The translations under genes were made by a program, and so were the position numbers. A DNA stretch of 64,000 nucleotides from Brevibacterium oceani (GTDB taxonomy: Bacteria > Actinomycetota > Actinomycetes > Actinomycetales > Brevibacteriaceae): the NCBI RefSeq assembly GCF_013623835.1, contig NZ_JABKDE010000002.1, positions 310,001 to 374,000 on the forward strand, given 5' to 3'. The notes beneath the pieces were generated by a model that ran no database searches, was not told where the DNA came from, and saw nothing but the letters and a program-made list of their open reading frames with translations. Positions 30,150 to 36,790 of the stretch are shown here, in pieces. Every line of letters starts with the position of its first letter. The first letter of the stretch is position 1.

Positions 30150-30629
30150 ATGAGCACACAGATGCAGCAGCTCTACCAACAGGTCATCCTCGACCAGTCC
30201 CGTGCCCGAATCGGCAATTCCGCACTGTTGGGCGAGAAGGTCGACGGTCCCCACGGGTACTCCCACCAGGTCAACCCGACCTGCGGGGACGAGATCGAGC
30301 TCGAGACCGAGCTGACCGGGAACGGCCGCGTCGCGGTGCGCTGGAGAGGAGACGGCTGTTCGATCTCGATGGCCTCGGCCTCGGTGCTGTCCGAACTGGC
30401 CGGTGAGAACAGCGTCGAGGAGATGCTGGTCATCGAATCGGCGTTCCACGAACTCATGCACTCCCGTGGGACAATGGAGGCGGATGAGAGCGTGCTCGGG
30501 GACGCGGCAGCGTTCTCGGGAGTCTCGAAGTTCCCGGCCAGGATCAAATGCGCTCTGCTGTCCTGGATGGCCTTCAAGGACGCACTCAACCAAGCACAAG
30601 CAGCTCGTGAGGAGAAACACCATGCCTGA
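30150..30629 (+). CDS. sufU: SufU sulfur transfer protein
   Basis: SufU is a zinc-dependent sulfur acceptor for SufS in Gram-positive bacteria. The 159-residue IscU-like protein has cysteines in NPTCGDEIELE, GDGCSISMAS and the third in RIKCALLSWMA. The insertion between the second and third cysteine is typical of SufU rather than IscU. The start is ATG 30150, four bases after the sufS stop. Its 3' end overlaps sufT by eight bases. Confidence 0.95.
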   Translation: MSTQMQQLYQQVILDQSRARIGNSALLGEKVDGPHGYSHQVNPTCGDEIELETELTGNGRVAVRWRGDGCSISMASASVLSELAGENSVEEMLVIESAFHELMHSRGTMEADESVLGDAAAFSGVSKFPARIKCALLSWMAFKDALNQAQAAREEKHHA

Positions 30630-30957
30630 AGTCATTGACGCTCCGCAGAATGCCAGCGTCGACGAAGTGCGCGAAGCGATGATGGACGTCGTCGATCCCG
30701 AGCTCGGTGTCAACATCGTCGACCTCGGCCTCGTCTACGGACTCTCGGTCGAAGACGACGGCACCGCCGTCATCGAGATGACCCTGACCTCGGCGGCATG
30801 CCCGCTGACCGACGTCATCGAGGATCAGACCGCACAGTGCCTCGAAGGAATCGTGCCGGCCTACCGGATCAACTGGGTCTGGATGCCGCCGTGGGGTCCG
30901 GAGAAGATCACCGAGGACGGCCGCGAACAGATGCGCGCCCTCGGATTCAATATCTGA
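30622..30957 (+). CDS. sufT: SufT, MIP18/DUF59 family Fe-S maturation factor
   Basis: A 111-residue MIP18-like protein (formerly DUF59) that helps to mature Fe-S proteins. Visible hallmarks are MMDVVDPELGVNIVDLGLVY at residues 18-37 and the conserved cysteine in TSAACPLTDVIEDQ. The end WMPPWGPEKITEDGREQM is typical. It overlaps sufU by eight bases and ends the suf operon, with a terminator twelve bases downstream. The mobile element begins just after this terminator. Confidence 0.95.
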   Translation: MPEVIDAPQNASVDEVREAMMDVVDPELGVNIVDLGLVYGLSVEDDGTAVIEMTLTSAACPLTDVIEDQTAQCLEGIVPAYRINWVWMPPWGPEKITEDGREQMRALGFNI

Positions 30958-30969
30958 GTCACCCTGAAC

Positions 30970-31010
30970 GGCCCCCTTGCTTGCGTTATCGCAGGTCAGG
31001 GGGCCTTTTC
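30970..31010 (+). terminator. Terminator of the suf operon
   Basis: GGCCCCC at 30970-30976 pairs with GGGGGCC at 30999-31005 and is followed by TTTTC. A smaller inner pairing (TGC with GCA) shortens the loop. It is in the right place to end the sufR-sufT transcript. Confidence 0.8.
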
Positions 31011-31210
31011 TGTCGTCTGAACGACACTTCCGCGTAGCAATGGCCTCGTCAGATTCGCCCAGATCCATGCGTCCAAATCCTGCAGTTTTCGCAGACAACG
31101 AATCTCCATACTGCAATTTTGGGTGCTACAGGGTGACCAAAGATGCCTCAAGGTACTGACACTGTGCGGGATTTTGTGCGGGACTGTGCGGGGCGATTGA
31201 GCAGGTGGCT
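31011..31210. other. Left junction of the mobile element (candidate attL region)
   Basis: These 200 bases lie between the suf terminator and the integrase stop codon and hold no credible gene. They are less GC-rich than the flanking genes. They contain an imperfect dyad CCTGC-N7-GCAG-like segment at 31079-31094 and the triple repeat described separately. The exact crossover site cannot be given because the right end is not in the window. Confidence 0.4.
31163..31192 (+). repeat. Three direct copies of TGTGCGGG
   Basis: Copies lie at 31163-31170, 31175-31182 and 31185-31192, just before the integrase stop codon. Short closely spaced direct repeats next to a tyrosine integrase gene may be integrase arm-type sites. 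That use is inferred from position only. Confidence 0.45.
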
Positions 31211-32539
31211 CTACTCGGTATCGACCAGGTCAGCCGCTTGGGCGAGACCGCCCAGATCAGAGGCATCGGTGTAGTAGAGGTTGGCGACCTCGGTGGAATG
31301 ACCGAACTGCGAGTTGAGCACGGCCTCGGAGACCTTGCCGACGTAGAACGAGCGCAGGGTCGTGCGCCAGATGTGGGAACGATGCTCTTCGAACAGCTCG
31401 ATCTTCGTATGCTGTGCTATGCGCAGATAAAGGTCCTTGCAGACCTGACCGCACCTCATGCGATGCCAGGGCTTCAAGGTGTCCATCGGTGCACCGACGA
31501 TGAAGCCCTTGCCGTGCTGTTCGTCCCGACGCTTCAATAGCCGTTCGGCGACTCTCTGGTCGAGAACCAGAACGACACGCGGATGCCCGCCCTTGGCAAC
31601 GTGCTTGGGGACGTCGATGCTCATGACGCCGTCGGGGGAGATGTGGACCATGGACCAGTCCACAAACCTGGCCTCGCTCTGCCGCAGCCCAGTCGTCATC
31701 TGGAGAAGTGTCATGTCAATGCCGGCGAGGAATGTGTCGACCTGGACATCTGGCCGCCAGATCCAGCCGTATTTCTTATGCGAGACCGGCCAGTCCGTGG
31801 GATCGGCCTCCAGGAGCCACTGCAGAGTCAGGTCATACTCTTTGCGCGTCAAGGCCCTGCCGCCGCGGGTCCGCTCAGGCTTTTCCACGCCGGTGAGATC
31901 GCTGAGGCGCTCACCCATCACGGGGTTGAAGTCCATCACGCCGTCGAAGACCAAGCGTTTGGCAATGTATTTGTTCCACACGGTCCGACATGACTTCGCT
32001 GTGGACAGACCGTGCAGCTGAGCGATCTCAGTGAACGTTTCCTCGAGTGCTCGAGGCGTCGTGCCCGATCCGATCGTGTGCTGCTTGAAGCCATGTTTAT
32101 GACGACGACCGGCACGTTTGCACTTCGCGCAATCTCCGAGAAGAAAGCGCAGTCCGGCCTCGTACCTCTCCCTGCTCAGGTCACCGAGCTTGGCCTTCTC
32201 GATCGCCGGCCGAGTCACCTTCTCGATGTAGTCCGGCAGGGGATCCGACAGACGCCAGACCCCTCCGCTTGTGCGGAGCAGATCCTTAGCCTTCTGCTTC
32301 GCATTGCGCCGGGCCTCGCCCTTGGTTGCGCCGTATGCGTCCTTCCGTTGCCTGCGCCCATCGCGGTACCTCAGTGTGAACGTAATGCGAAAGGTGCCGT
32401 CGGGCAATTCCTGCGGAGTTGACCGTTCTGCTGTGTGCTCTCCAGGAGCGAGCCTGCTTGTTGATGCGCGTGCCACAGAATCAGTGTAGGCGTCCTGGGC
32501 ACTCGCGTGAAACCTGAGTAGCGCTTCATGACCTGTCAT
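31211..32539 (-). CDS. int: Tyrosine-type site-specific integrase
   Basis: A phage-type tyrosine recombinase of 442 residues that would insert and excise the element. The N-terminal arm-binding domain contains FRITFTLRYRDGRRQRKDAY. A core-binding domain follows, and a small CAKC motif is visible at 137-140. Catalytic residues are R286 in TTGLRQSEAR, H389 and R392 in SHIWRTTL, H414 in FGHSTEVA and the nucleophile tyrosine at 422 or 423 in NLYYTD. I use ATG 32539; the frame stays open to 32746, but that part has the composition of noncoding DNA and crosses the divergent promoter region. Codon use is less GC-rich than in chromosomal neighbours, which fits transfer. Confidence 0.92.
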   Translation of the reverse strand: MTGHEALLRFHASAQDAYTDSVARASTSRLAPGEHTAERSTPQELPDGTFRITFTLRYRDGRRQRKDAYGATKGEARRNAKQKAKDLLRTSGGVWRLSDPLPDYIEKVTRPAIEKAKLGDLSRERYEAGLRFLLGDCAKCKRAGRRHKHGFKQHTIGSGTTPRALEETFTEIAQLHGLSTAKSCRTVWNKYIAKRLVFDGVMDFNPVMGERLSDLTGVEKPERTRGGRALTRKEYDLTLQWLLEADPTDWPVSHKKYGWIWRPDVQVDTFLAGIDMTLLQMTTGLRQSEARFVDWSMVHISPDGVMSIDVPKHVAKGGHPRVVLVLDQRVAERLLKRRDEQHGKGFIVGAPMDTLKPWHRMRCGQVCKDLYLRIAQHTKIELFEEHRSHIWRTTLRSFYVGKVSEAVLNSQFGHSTEVANLYYTDASDLGGLAQAADLVDTE

Positions 32540-32558
32540 CTCCACCGAGCACCTCTCT

Positions 32559-32604
32559 CGACTCGCTATCGACTGGCCTCTCAGTGTCGAATCGAGTAGG
32601 CTTA
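32559..32604. promoter_or_regulatory. Element operator/promoter between int and xis
   Basis: CGACTCG lies at 32559-32565, directly beside CTATC, so on the minus strand it reads GATAGCGAGTCG. A related CGAATCGAG half lies at 32588-32596. The same arrangement is seen at the other leftward element promoters. It probably controls int and perhaps xis. Confidence 0.5.
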
Positions 32605-32653
32605 CCGACAGGAGGGCCGGATGGGGCCGGCATGATGCAGAGAGAGACCTGAG

Positions 32654-32884
32654 ATGAGTGCTACAGCAAGCAGATCCACGAAGATCCGCCTCACGAGTTC
32701 GAACGACGCCGGTCGCGCTGCGCTCCCGACGGGTGACGCCGCGCACTACACAGGGCTCTCGTCCGCTACGCTGAAGAAGTGGCGCGTCACCGGCGATGGG
32801 CCTGCTTACGTCCGCATCGGCTCCCGCATCGTCTATCTCGTCGAGGATCTGGATGAGTGGCTATTCGCGCATCGAGTCGGGTAG
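32654..32884 (+). CDS. xis: Helix-turn-helix excisionase (MerR/AlpA-like)
   Basis: A 76-residue protein with the winged helix-turn-helix typical of excisionases: LPTGDAAHYTGLSSATLKKW followed by a GPAYVRIGSRIVYLVEDLDEW wing. Such proteins bend DNA at attachment sites and direct the integrase towards excision. It is divergent from int with a shared promoter region. A plain regulatory role cannot be excluded. A clear terminator follows at 32912. Confidence 0.85.
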   Translation: MSATASRSTKIRLTSSNDAGRAALPTGDAAHYTGLSSATLKKWRVTGDGPAYVRIGSRIVYLVEDLDEWLFAHRVG

Positions 32885-32911
32885 CGCTCATTGGATCGCG
32901 AGCTCACTAGA

Positions 32912-32938
32912 CCCCCGGAGACAACCGGTCTCCGGGGG
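32912..32938 (+). terminator. Terminator after xis
   Basis: An 11-bp perfect stem (32912-32922 with 32928-32938) with a five-base loop is followed by CTTTTG. It closes the xis transcript. Confidence 0.88.
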
Positions 32939-33100
32939 CTTTTGTATCGTCTCGCCTGGTGTGGGTCACCCACCTTCGACTCTGCGATTGCTGAGTGCGA
33001 GCCGCTCGGCTAGCACTGCCAAAATCGCAGGTCAACGCCACCGGCCGGCTAAACCCGCAGGGTGCTCGACTCTCAATTTCCGTTGAAATACGATCGAGAT

Positions 33101-33697
33101 GTGCCGCATGACCTCCCGCCCACGTCCCGCGCCTTCGCCGACGCCGTCCACCACTACCGCCAGCTGCGAGACCTCAGCCTCGACGAGCTCGCCTACGTCC
33201 TCTCTCAGCTCGGCCACGGGCTGACGACCGAGGACCTCCGCCGCATCGAGCACGGTGAGCGGGCTGCCACCGTCGATGACCTCATCGCCATCGCCGCCGC
33301 TCTCGGTGCGCGGCCGGCCATCCTGCTCAGCCACATCCCGATCGACATGCCCGTCCCGGACACGCCCCTGGCGACCGGCCTGCCGGCCGATGTCGAGCAG
33401 CCGGAGCTGCGCGCCTGGCTGGAGGGCAAGACGACGCTCGATCACCGCGCTCGGCTGCGCTGGGCGATCGACCAGGTCTCACGCCTGCAGATCCGCAGCA
33501 CGCACTTCGAGGACCAGCTCAGAGCAGCCAGAGAAGAGCTGCACGAGCTCGGCGAGCTCGCCGACCGCGAGGCCGACGCTCCGCAGGTCATCGACCTCCA
33601 CGACCGCATCCGCGAGGGCGAGCACGAGCTCACCCAGGCAGATTTGGGCTTGGCGCTGGCCGAGCGCCGGCTCGAAGACCTGAGGTCGCGCGCTTGA
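33101..33697 (+). CDS. XRE-family helix-turn-helix regulator with coiled-coil C-terminus
   Basis: About 198 residues. The N-terminal third is an XRE/Cro-like domain (RQLRDLSLDELAYVLSQLG followed by LTTEDLRRIEHGERAATVDDL). The C-terminal half is rich in Glu, Arg and Leu (HFEDQLRAAREELHELGELA) and should form a coiled coil. I choose GTG 33101, with CGAGAT just ahead and TACGAT about eight bases further up; GTG 33062 in the same frame lacks a usable ribosome site. It is a candidate for the regulator that acts on the repeated CGACTCG sites, but nothing in the sequence proves this. Confidence 0.75.
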   Translation: MPHDLPPTSRAFADAVHHYRQLRDLSLDELAYVLSQLGHGLTTEDLRRIEHGERAATVDDLIAIAAALGARPAILLSHIPIDMPVPDTPLATGLPADVEQPELRAWLEGKTTLDHRARLRWAIDQVSRLQIRSTHFEDQLRAAREELHELGELADREADAPQVIDLHDRIREGEHELTQADLGLALAERRLEDLRSRA

Positions 33698-33719
33698 CGG
33701 GCAGACGAGGGGGAGCGGC

Positions 33720-34196
33720 ATGACCCGCATCGGACCGATCAGGTACTACCAGGGCCGCGTCGCCTATCCCAGCCAGGAGCAGATGCGGCAGGCGCGGGCG
33801 CAGTTCGACTTCATCGAGCACGACGACGGCGGTCGGCCCACCGAGGACCGCGACTGCACGCACGCGCAGCGGATCATCGCGCGCGGGCCCTCGTCGCAGA
33901 TCCAGCGGATAGACGAGCAGGCCCAGCAGAAGTTCTTCGACTACATGGGCTACAAGCACGGCTTCCGCGTGCTCACGCACGAGCAGAGCAGCGACTCGCA
34001 CCAAGGCGAAGTGACGATCACCCACGAGATCGTCTACGTCGTCGAGTCGCAGCCGACGAAGGGGTACGTGAAGCTCACGCTGAAGTCGGAAGTGCCGTCC
34101 TCGCGACCCGTCAGTGATCGAGGCGAGCACGAAGAAGGTACCAACGCGGCTTTCGACGGTCTCTTCTCGGACATGTTCAACCGACGGAAGCAATGA
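33720..34196 (+). CDS. Hypothetical protein of the mobile element
   Basis: A 158-residue protein I do not recognise. It has no signal peptide or membrane segment. The middle part contains QQKFFDYMGYKHGFRVLTHE and a beta-rich stretch VTITHEIVYVVESQ, so it is likely a small alpha/beta protein. The start ATG 33720 has GGGGGAG upstream. It lies 22 bases after the XRE gene and is probably co-transcribed with it. Confidence 0.6.
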   Translation: MTRIGPIRYYQGRVAYPSQEQMRQARAQFDFIEHDDGGRPTEDRDCTHAQRIIARGPSSQIQRIDEQAQQKFFDYMGYKHGFRVLTHEQSSDSHQGEVTITHEIVYVVESQPTKGYVKLTLKSEVPSSRPVSDRGEHEEGTNAAFDGLFSDMFNRRKQ

Positions 34197-34289
34197 AGCC
34201 CACTCCGTGTCCCATTCGGTCACCGATCCTGCACAAGTGGGCCCGTGGGTGGTCCATTCGGAGCCACGACCTGAGAGAATGATCGTAAA

Positions 34290-34311
34290 CGAATCACACT
34301 CGTGTGATTCG
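34290..34311. repeat. Perfect 22-bp palindrome
   Basis: CGAATCACAC at 34290-34299 pairs with GTGTGATTCG at 34302-34311 around a two-base centre. It is the longest perfect small palindrome in this intergenic region. It could be an operator, a terminator stem for the preceding gene, or part of a transfer origin. Confidence 0.75.
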
Positions 34312-34422
34312 CCTCCCTGCGGGAGGGGCAGGGGAGTCCCAGCTTCGGCTCCCCGGGCGTGGCTCGGGGAGGCCTGGGTGCTCGGGAAGGCAGTTCTGCT
34401 GCTGGGAGCCGAGACGCTGGGA
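34312..34422. other. Hairpin cluster, candidate origin of transfer
   Basis: Directly after the 22-bp palindrome come a CCTCCC/GGGAGG hairpin (34312-34326) and a GGGGAG/CTCCCC hairpin. A long-range pairing follows in which TCCCAGC and TTCGGCTCCC (34337-34353) match GGGAGCCGA and GCTGGGA (34404-34422). The 34197-34488 interval has no gene. Dense inverted repeats in a gene-free part of a conjugative element suggest an oriT, but no nick site can be named. Confidence 0.35.
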
Positions 34423-34488
34423 CCCTCTGTTACATATCCACCGAACCGCCCGGACGAACGTCCGGCACGATGAGAAGGAAGAACGACC

Positions 34489-35307
34489 ATGACCACCATC
34501 ATCAGGACCGCTCGGCAGACGCGGACCAGGGTCGCCGCGACCGCCGCGGGCCTGGCGACGGCTGCGTTCATGCTCTCCGCCTGCAGCGGGGGAGCCGCCG
34601 GTGCCGACGACGCCAGCGGCGAGTACTACTACGACCGCCACGGATACACCGAGGGCCAACTCGTCATCGACGGGCAGAACGCGAAGTACTACGGCTTCGA
34701 CTGCTCGGAGACCGACACGCCCGTCATCGAGGAGGAGCCGTCGGCCCAGGGCGAGATCACCGACTCGGGCGACCAGATCATCCTTGCCAGCGACGACGAG
34801 CACATCGGCAGCGACTCGCTCGGCGGCACGCAGTCGTTCGAGCTCAGCGTCTCGGGAGACACCAAGTCCGTGAGCATCGGCGGCTTCGACTTCGCCACCG
34901 GCGAGGAGGATGCCGAACTGGCCACCTTCAACAAGCGCTGTGGCGGCGAGGACGCCGAGGAGCCCCAGGCGGCGAAGATCCCGGACGGGACGTACTTCAC
35001 GGGAGACGAGTCGATCGCCTACCGCCTGACGGTCGACGGCGAGGACGCGGTCCTCGTTCGTCAGAACTGCAGCGAAGAGGGCCCGATCACTCATGAGGGC
35101 ACGATCGACGGCGACTCCTTCGAGTACACCTCCTCCGGCAACGGCCAGACGAACGAGGGCACCTACGACGTCGAGCTCGACGGCGACAAGGTCGTCATCG
35201 ACTACTCCGGCGAGGAGCTCCACCTCCATCCGGAGGACGCCGCAGCCGCCGACAAGGCCATGGCCCCATACGAGCAGGGCTGCGACGCCGTCAACGACTC
35301 GCTCTGA
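34489..35307 (+). CDS. Putative secreted lipoprotein of the element
   Basis: A 272-residue protein with a lipoprotein signal peptide: a basic N-terminus, hydrophobic stretch AATAAGLATAAFMLSAC and the lipobox LSAC at about residue 32. The mature part is acidic, rich in Asp, Glu and Gly, and probably beta-rich (YYYDRHGYTEGQLVIDGQ). No enzymatic motif is seen. It would sit on the outer face of the membrane; surface exclusion or mating contact are possible but unproven roles. A TACATAT box near 34430 may be its promoter, and AGAAGGAAGA precedes ATG 34489. Confidence 0.7.
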   Translation: MTTIIRTARQTRTRVAATAAGLATAAFMLSACSGGAAGADDASGEYYYDRHGYTEGQLVIDGQNAKYYGFDCSETDTPVIEEEPSAQGEITDSGDQIILASDDEHIGSDSLGGTQSFELSVSGDTKSVSIGGFDFATGEEDAELATFNKRCGGEDAEEPQAAKIPDGTYFTGDESIAYRLTVDGEDAVLVRQNCSEEGPITHEGTIDGDSFEYTSSGNGQTNEGTYDVELDGDKVVIDYSGEELHLHPEDAAAADKAMAPYEQGCDAVNDSL

Positions 35308-35327
35308 CGCCGAACATCCGACAGAAA

Positions 35328-35360
35328 AGAACCCCGTGGGCATCGTTCCCACGGGGTTCT
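35328..35360. terminator. Bidirectional terminator between the lipoprotein and abi genes
   Basis: A 13-bp perfect stem (35328-35340 with 35348-35360) has a seven-base loop. An A-rich run on one side and T-rich bases on the other let it end both converging transcripts. Confidence 0.88.
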
Positions 35361-35375
35361 GTCTTCGTCCGTCGA

Positions 35376-36071
35376 TCAGAACCTGATCTCGCCTGTCGTC
35401 AGAGCGTCCCTGTACTGGTCGATGACCTCCTGCGCCCGACTGTGCGACTCGATGAAGTCGCGTGCGTCGGGGTGGATCATCGCGGCGACCTCGAGGATGT
35501 CGTCGTACACCTTCTGCAGCGGCGAGCGGTAGATCGGCTCATGGTGGGCGATCCGATTGCGCAGGACGCGGACGTCATCGAGACAGGCGTGGATGTACTT
35601 GCGCCGACGGTCGCCGCGATGCGGGAAGGAATGCTGGAGGCGCGGCTGCCACAGAGTCGTCTCGTAGCTGAGAAGTCGGTCACGCGGCACACCCGCCCCG
35701 GTGAGGCCCACCCACAAGCCGAACGACGTCGCAGCGACGATCTGGTCGCTGCTCGGCTCGGGGGTACCCCGACGCTGGAGGGTCGAGACGGCCGAGTCAA
35801 TGGCCTCCTGCTCGTTGCGGCACAGGCGCACTCGGGTGTCCGACCACCAGTCGCCGCGACCGGTGCGCTCGACGAGCCTGTCGTGAATGGCGTTGCGCAC
35901 GGCGATCTCGAGGATGTTGATCGGGCCCCACAGCGCTGAGCATGCCGCGAGGTTCCACGTGTAGAGCCGCAGGGCGAGCTTCCGGTCACCGTTGTACCGT
36001 GTCAAGTACCGGGCGAAGCGCGCTTCGCTGAGCAGCCCGTCGAGACCGTCAGGGGCTGCGCCAGCGTCCAC
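35376..36071 (-). CDS. Abi-like (Abi_2 type) HEPN-domain protein, putative phage-defence factor
   Basis: A 231-residue protein of the Abi_2/AbiD-AbiF group. It has YLTRYNGDRKLALRLYTWN, the WGPINILEIAVRNAIHDRL region and the HEPN ribonuclease motif R-x4-H at R171 to H176 (RNRIAHHEPI). Family members trigger abortive infection through RNA cleavage. GTG 36071 has GGGGAGGG upstream. It is a single-gene unit with its own palindromic upstream region, placed as a cargo gene between the lipoprotein and transfer genes. No antitoxin-like gene is next to it. Confidence 0.78.
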   Translation of the reverse strand: MDAGAAPDGLDGLLSEARFARYLTRYNGDRKLALRLYTWNLAACSALWGPINILEIAVRNAIHDRLVERTGRGDWWSDTRVRLCRNEQEAIDSAVSTLQRRGTPEPSSDQIVAATSFGLWVGLTGAGVPRDRLLSYETTLWQPRLQHSFPHRGDRRRKYIHACLDDVRVLRNRIAHHEPIYRSPLQKVYDDILEVAAMIHPDARDFIESHSRAQEVIDQYRDALTTGEIRF

Positions 36072-36095
36072 GCACCCTCCCCTGAAAAGACTGTT

Positions 36096-36138
36096 GCCCC
36101 GGGAGTCCGAGCCGTGAGGCTCGAATGGTCACCGGGGC
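36096..36138. terminator. Two-level hairpin upstream of abi
   Basis: GCCCCGG (36096-36102) pairs with CCGGGGC (36132-36138), and inside it CGAGCC (108-113) pairs with GGCTCG (118-123). It could end the leftward transcript of the membrane protein gene, or fold in the leader of the abi mRNA as an attenuator. Confidence 0.55.
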
Positions 36139-36151
36139 GTTACGCGTTCAA

Positions 36152-36166
36152 GACTATCGGATAGTC
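36152..36166. promoter_or_regulatory. Perfect palindrome GACTATC-G-GATAGTC
   Basis: A 15-bp perfect dyad lies 81 bases before the abi start and just after the stop of the next leftward gene. Size and symmetry suit a dimeric repressor site for abi. No other copy was noticed in the window. Confidence 0.5.
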
Positions 36167-36175
36167 AGTGGCGGA

Positions 36176-36688
36176 TCAAGCTCCGTCGGAGCCGGACTCC
36201 CGCTTCATGCGCAGGGCCCGGTACTCCTCGACAGTCTCGGGCGGCCTACCGTGCCTGGGGGTATTCTCCTCGACGAAGTCGATGTCCGACCACGCGCGGC
36301 GCTGCCGCAGCCGCGAACGGGCGAGGACGACGAGGACCGCACCGCCGATGGCTATGCTGCTCGTGCTCCACAGGAACATGGTCGCTCCCACGATCCACAA
36401 CGGGCCGGACGGCTGACCGAGCTGGACGATCAGCGCGACGAGCATCGACAGGTACGCCGCTCCCAGCAGTACCGCCATCATCCAACCCTCGACCCGACCG
36501 ACGAGCCGAGCCACCTCCTGCGGATCATCCCGGTGGCGCACGATGCGCCGCGCCCGCCCCATGTACGCGGCGGTGAACATCGCGACCATGCAGCTGGCCA
36601 TGACGTCGCGGAATCCCGCGAACCACCAGGCTGAAGACCGCCACCACCCCCGCGGAAAGTCGCGGCGCAGGATCGACGAGATCCTCAT
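36176..36688 (-). CDS. Hypothetical membrane protein of the transfer region
   Basis: A 170-residue protein, family unknown. The N-terminal half has a hydrophobic stretch GFRDVMASCMVAMFTAAYM. Two stronger helices follow (MMAVLLGAAYLSMLVALIV and IVGATMFLWSTSSIAIGGAV), then a charged C-terminal tail of about 45 residues ending in KRESGSDGA. It lies about 100 bases downstream of the TrbL-like gene on the same strand and may be the last gene of the transfer operon, so a role in the mating channel is plausible. Confidence 0.65.
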   Translation of the reverse strand: MRISSILRRDFPRGWWRSSAWWFAGFRDVMASCMVAMFTAAYMGRARRIVRHRDDPQEVARLVGRVEGWMMAVLLGAAYLSMLVALIVQLGQPSGPLWIVGATMFLWSTSSIAIGGAVLVVLARSRLRQRRAWSDIDFVEENTPRHGRPPETVEEYRALRMKRESGSDGA

Positions 36689-36790
36689 GACTCGATTCCT
36701 TCGCTCTCATGCGAAGGGCGGGACGCCCCGGCATGGACGATCGTCGTGACCGTCCTGCCGGCGCGCCCCGCCCTCATTGACGAACCCTGA

